From: Lentisphaerae bacterium RIFOXYA12_64_32
Lineage (GTDB): Bacteria; Verrucomicrobiota; Lentisphaeria; Oligosphaerales; YB12-FULL-65-16
Assembly (NCBI GenBank): GCA_001803235.1
Contig: MHBL01000266.1
Location: 1 to 51,685, forward strand
Direction: 5' to 3'
Length of the DNA: 51,685 bases
The notes under the pieces are model-generated. The model searched no databases and was not told where the DNA came from. It saw only the letters and a program-made list of their open reading frames with translations. The position numbers and the translations under genes are program-made. Positions 49,947 through 51,685 of the stretch are shown here, one piece after another. Position 1 is the first letter of the stretch. Each line of letters opens with the position of its first letter.

Positions 49947-50066
49947 GTTACTCACTGTTTGACCGGGGCGTTCTGGGAACGTGGCGGGAGCGGCTCGCTC
50001 CCGCGGGTGCCGGAGCGAGCCGCTCCGGCCACTCTACCGCAGCCCGCGAGTAACATGGGAGTCGCG
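49947..50066. mobile_element. MITE-like element with GTTACTC/GAGTAAC ends and inner palindrome
   Basis: GTTACTC at 49947-49953 and GAGTAAC at 50048-50054 bound a core hairpin whose 21-nt arms (49981-50001 and 50012-50032) match at 20 positions. The core GTGGCGGGAGCGGCTCG is shared with the MITE at 13802. The right flank 50047-50066 is the exact inverse of 5840-5859. No target-site duplication is evident. Confidence 0.65.
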
Positions 50067-50077
50067 TCCGGATCCCC

Positions 50078-50766
50078 TCATTCCCTGGGTGGCTCGCCAG
50101 GTGCGTGGAGGCTGATCCAGTCGAGGTTGGTCGGCTTGCTGACGTTGATGAACCGCAACACGTGCCTGCCTTTGCGCAGGCGCAGGAGTTTGGGCAGGTC
50201 CCGGTTGTCCCAATCATCGCTGCCGTTGCTGAATCCGCCGGTCGGCGTCAGGTTGAAGGTGCGGAAGACGTCGTCGGGGTATGCGCCGTCGACGAGCAGG
50301 GCGCGCTCAGCGGGTTCGGTCATGCAGACCCGCAACGTGAGGGTGTAGGCGCCGTCAGCGGGGACGTCAACGGTGTACTCGAGCCAGTGATCGCGGTTGT
50401 CCCAGCCGGAGAACGCGGTGCCGGGGCCGCGGTTCGCCAGATACGTATGCCGGGCCCCGTCCGGCAGAATGAAGCGCCCGCCCAGGCCATTGCCCTCGAT
50501 GGTTACAGGCTCCGTAGCCATCCCCGTCTTTGCGCCTTCGGGAGCTTGTCCGCGCCGGCCGTGTTCGGGTAGAACGAGTTGGCATTGACCGTGACTTTGC
50601 CGGAGTCTGCCGCGGGAGAGTGGAGCCAGAACGCGATCCGATCGCACCGACTCCAGTCCGCCGGGAAACACATGCACTTGGTCTGCGGGAAGACTTCCGG
50701 GAACTGCCAGCGTCCGGCAGCTTTGCCGCTGTGCACGGTCTCGGTGGTGCGGACGCAGGGCTGACA
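50078..50766 (-). pseudogene. Remnant of a secreted carbohydrate-active protein
   Basis: Two protein-like pieces in different frames lie head to tail on the minus strand. The first reads HSGKAAGRWQFPEVFPQTKC, CMCFPADWSRCDRIAFWLHS and VTVNANSFYPN, typical of the beta domain of polysaccharide lyases or hydrolases. The second, after a shift near 50530, reads VTIEGNGLGGRFILPDGARH, GWDNRDHWLEYTVDVPADGA and ISLHAPG, a CBM6/35-like module. The catalytic part and signal peptide are absent. It directly follows the pilin gene stop. The in-frame 233-residue reading has an unrelated, Arg-rich N-terminus and is not credible as a protein. Confidence 0.6.
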
Positions 50767-51447
50767 TCATGGTGTACACCCGTTCAAGGTCATGCTTGGC
50801 AGTACTTGTCCCAGCCCCAGGACCTCGACATGCCCGTCGACGAAGCAGGAGTTCTGGCGCCAGTTGTGCGGGAAACCGAGCCGCGATGGAGCGAGGTCGG
50901 GGTCCAGCGGGTCATAGAGGTTGGGCCACATCCACACGGTTGCATCGATGCCGCTGCAACCGTTGCCACGGTACTCCATGAACACCAAGCGCTTTGACGG
51001 GTTCTTCGTACGCGATACCTTCTTGTCGCTCGTGGAGACATTCGGGTTGTTCAGAAACGCGTTGGCGATGGAATGCGAACTCCAGGCGTCCCAGGTGGTC
51101 GGCTGTGCGGTCATCCCGGGGCTGGTCCCCGGTCGCCGCGGGCAGCGCCAGGCCTGTCCGTCGCCGATGTACTCATCGAGCAGCGTGCGGAAAGCATAGG
51201 GTTTCGGGTGCCATCCTATGGGGTTCAGGACGTGCTCGTAATACATGATCGGCCACCAGCCGTCGTTGTCGGAGGGGTACATGTTGACTGCCAGCGCCTG
51301 CTGCTTGAAGTTTCCGGCGCAGGCGATGCGGTCTGCTCGTTCGCGCGCCTGCTGCAGCGCCGGCAGCAGCAGCGAGGCCAGAATGCCAATGATGGCGATG
51401 ACGACCAGGAGTTCGATCAGGGTGAACGGGCGATGTTTCAGTGCCAT
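50767..51447 (-). CDS. Prepilin-type (H-x9-DG) pseudopilin-like protein
   Basis: A 226-residue protein with a type IV prepilin signal. MALKHRPFTLIELLVVIAII is followed by GILASLLLPALQQARERADR, with Glu at +5 after the putative cleavage before Phe. The globular part includes WWPIMYYEHVLNPIGWHPKP and WRCPRRPGTSPGM, and the C-terminal motif GFPHNWRQNSCFVDGHVEVL is of the H-x9-DG type common in PVC bacteria. It is exported to the inner membrane and processed by a prepilin peptidase; its role in these bacteria is not known. The ATG at 51447 has AAGGAGG upstream. The downstream neighbour is a decayed carbohydrate-active gene. Confidence 0.92.
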   Translation of the reverse strand: MALKHRPFTLIELLVVIAIIGILASLLLPALQQARERADRIACAGNFKQQALAVNMYPSDNDGWWPIMYYEHVLNPIGWHPKPYAFRTLLDEYIGDGQAWRCPRRPGTSPGMTAQPTTWDAWSSHSIANAFLNNPNVSTSDKKVSRTKNPSKRLVFMEYRGNGCSGIDATVWMWPNLYDPLDPDLAPSRLGFPHNWRQNSCFVDGHVEVLGLGQVLPSMTLNGCTP

Positions 51448-51685
51448 GCGCGACCTCCTTGTGGGCCTTCCAATCGCTCCTCGCAATCCTCGTCGCCATC
51501 GCGTCTCGATGACCTGCGACGTGGCGGACACCGGATCGAGCATCGATTGCGTTCGCCGCGCTGCGTCTATCGGCAATATACATTCTCTTCCGTCGGATGG
51601 CGCGGCACCAGAGGGATGCCCCAGGGCTGTTTCAAGATCTGGCGCCACGTCTCGGAAGGCCACGCCTCCGCGCACACCCGGTAGG
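51448..51685. other. Upstream region of the pilin gene, no gene seen
   Basis: No open frame here looks like a protein. TGTATATT on the minus strand near 51577-51584 could be a -10 element, but no matching -35 is evident. Confidence 0.4.

Noticed and set aside
50078..50779. 233-residue protein as a complete gene
   Set aside because: Only the C-terminal 140 residues look like a protein; the N-terminal part is the wrong frame of another fragment, so it is listed as a pseudogene.

Overview
The window is GC-rich bacterial DNA, probably from an anaerobe of the PVC superphylum (Lentisphaerota, Kiritimatiellota or relatives). Pointers are a pilin-like protein with an FTLIELLVVIAIIGILASLL signal and a C-terminal H..N..FVDGHVE motif, secreted GH123-like and CBM9-like proteins, a secreted PQQ-propeller protein, and an NAD-linked trimeric [FeFe]-hydrogenase. 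The taxonomic placement is inference. I see no rRNA, tRNA, CRISPR array or transposase gene. Shine-Dalgarno sequences are frequent and were used to choose starts.

Layout. 0.2-5.4 kb: GAF/SpoIIE phosphatase, thioredoxin, a wrecked histidine kinase, a chemoreceptor and a divergent thymidylate-synthase-family protein. 6-13 kb: solitary rpmA with promoter and terminator, a TIM-barrel-like protein, rsmE, an RdgB/HAM1 pyrophosphatase, class II DAHP synthase, a DegT aminotransferase and a sugar isomerase-like protein. 13.4-18.3 kb: a gene remnant, a 147-bp MITE with 8-bp target duplications, a sensor kinase overlapping a receiver-cyclase-PilZ-like protein, and an EamA-like protein. 18.4-22.7 kb: a putative H2/redox-sensing operon (HydE fused to a [2Fe-2S] domain, a PAS-containing sensory [FeFe]-hydrogenase, a SpoIIE phosphatase). 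23-28.2 kb: a secreted carbohydrate-active triad behind a promoter flanked by direct repeats. 28.5-37.4 kb: a URO-D-like protein, a DUF4416-moxR-DUF58-transglutaminase cluster, a decayed HDOD fragment and a HEAT-like secreted protein. 37.9-41.1 kb: a secreted methyltransferase-like/PQQ-propeller fusion. 41.2-46.4 kb: rex-hydC-hydB-hydA with a consensus-like promoter and a near-perfect 28-bp dyad operator. 46.5-51.7 kb: several decayed genes, a nitrilase-family amidase and a pilin-like protein.

How the parts may work together (inference). Rex would read NADH/NAD+ and set expression of HydABC, which couples NADH and ferredoxin oxidation to H2 formation or runs in reverse. The separate operon at 18.4-22.7 kb carries an H-cluster protein with all four cluster ligands but an altered proton-relay cysteine, joined to a PAS domain and a downstream phosphatase, so it could report H2 or redox state back to gene expression. 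Its HydE would help build the H-cluster for both enzymes; hydF and hydG are not in the window.

The spacers are unusually structured. Arrays of degenerate 7-mers, 9-mers and 6-mers sit just upstream of at least nine genes. In four spacers, 7-mer arrays occur as inverted pairs. Several MITE-like elements share termini or inner hairpins. The many broken genes suggest active decay, although assembly errors at individual frameshifts cannot be excluded.
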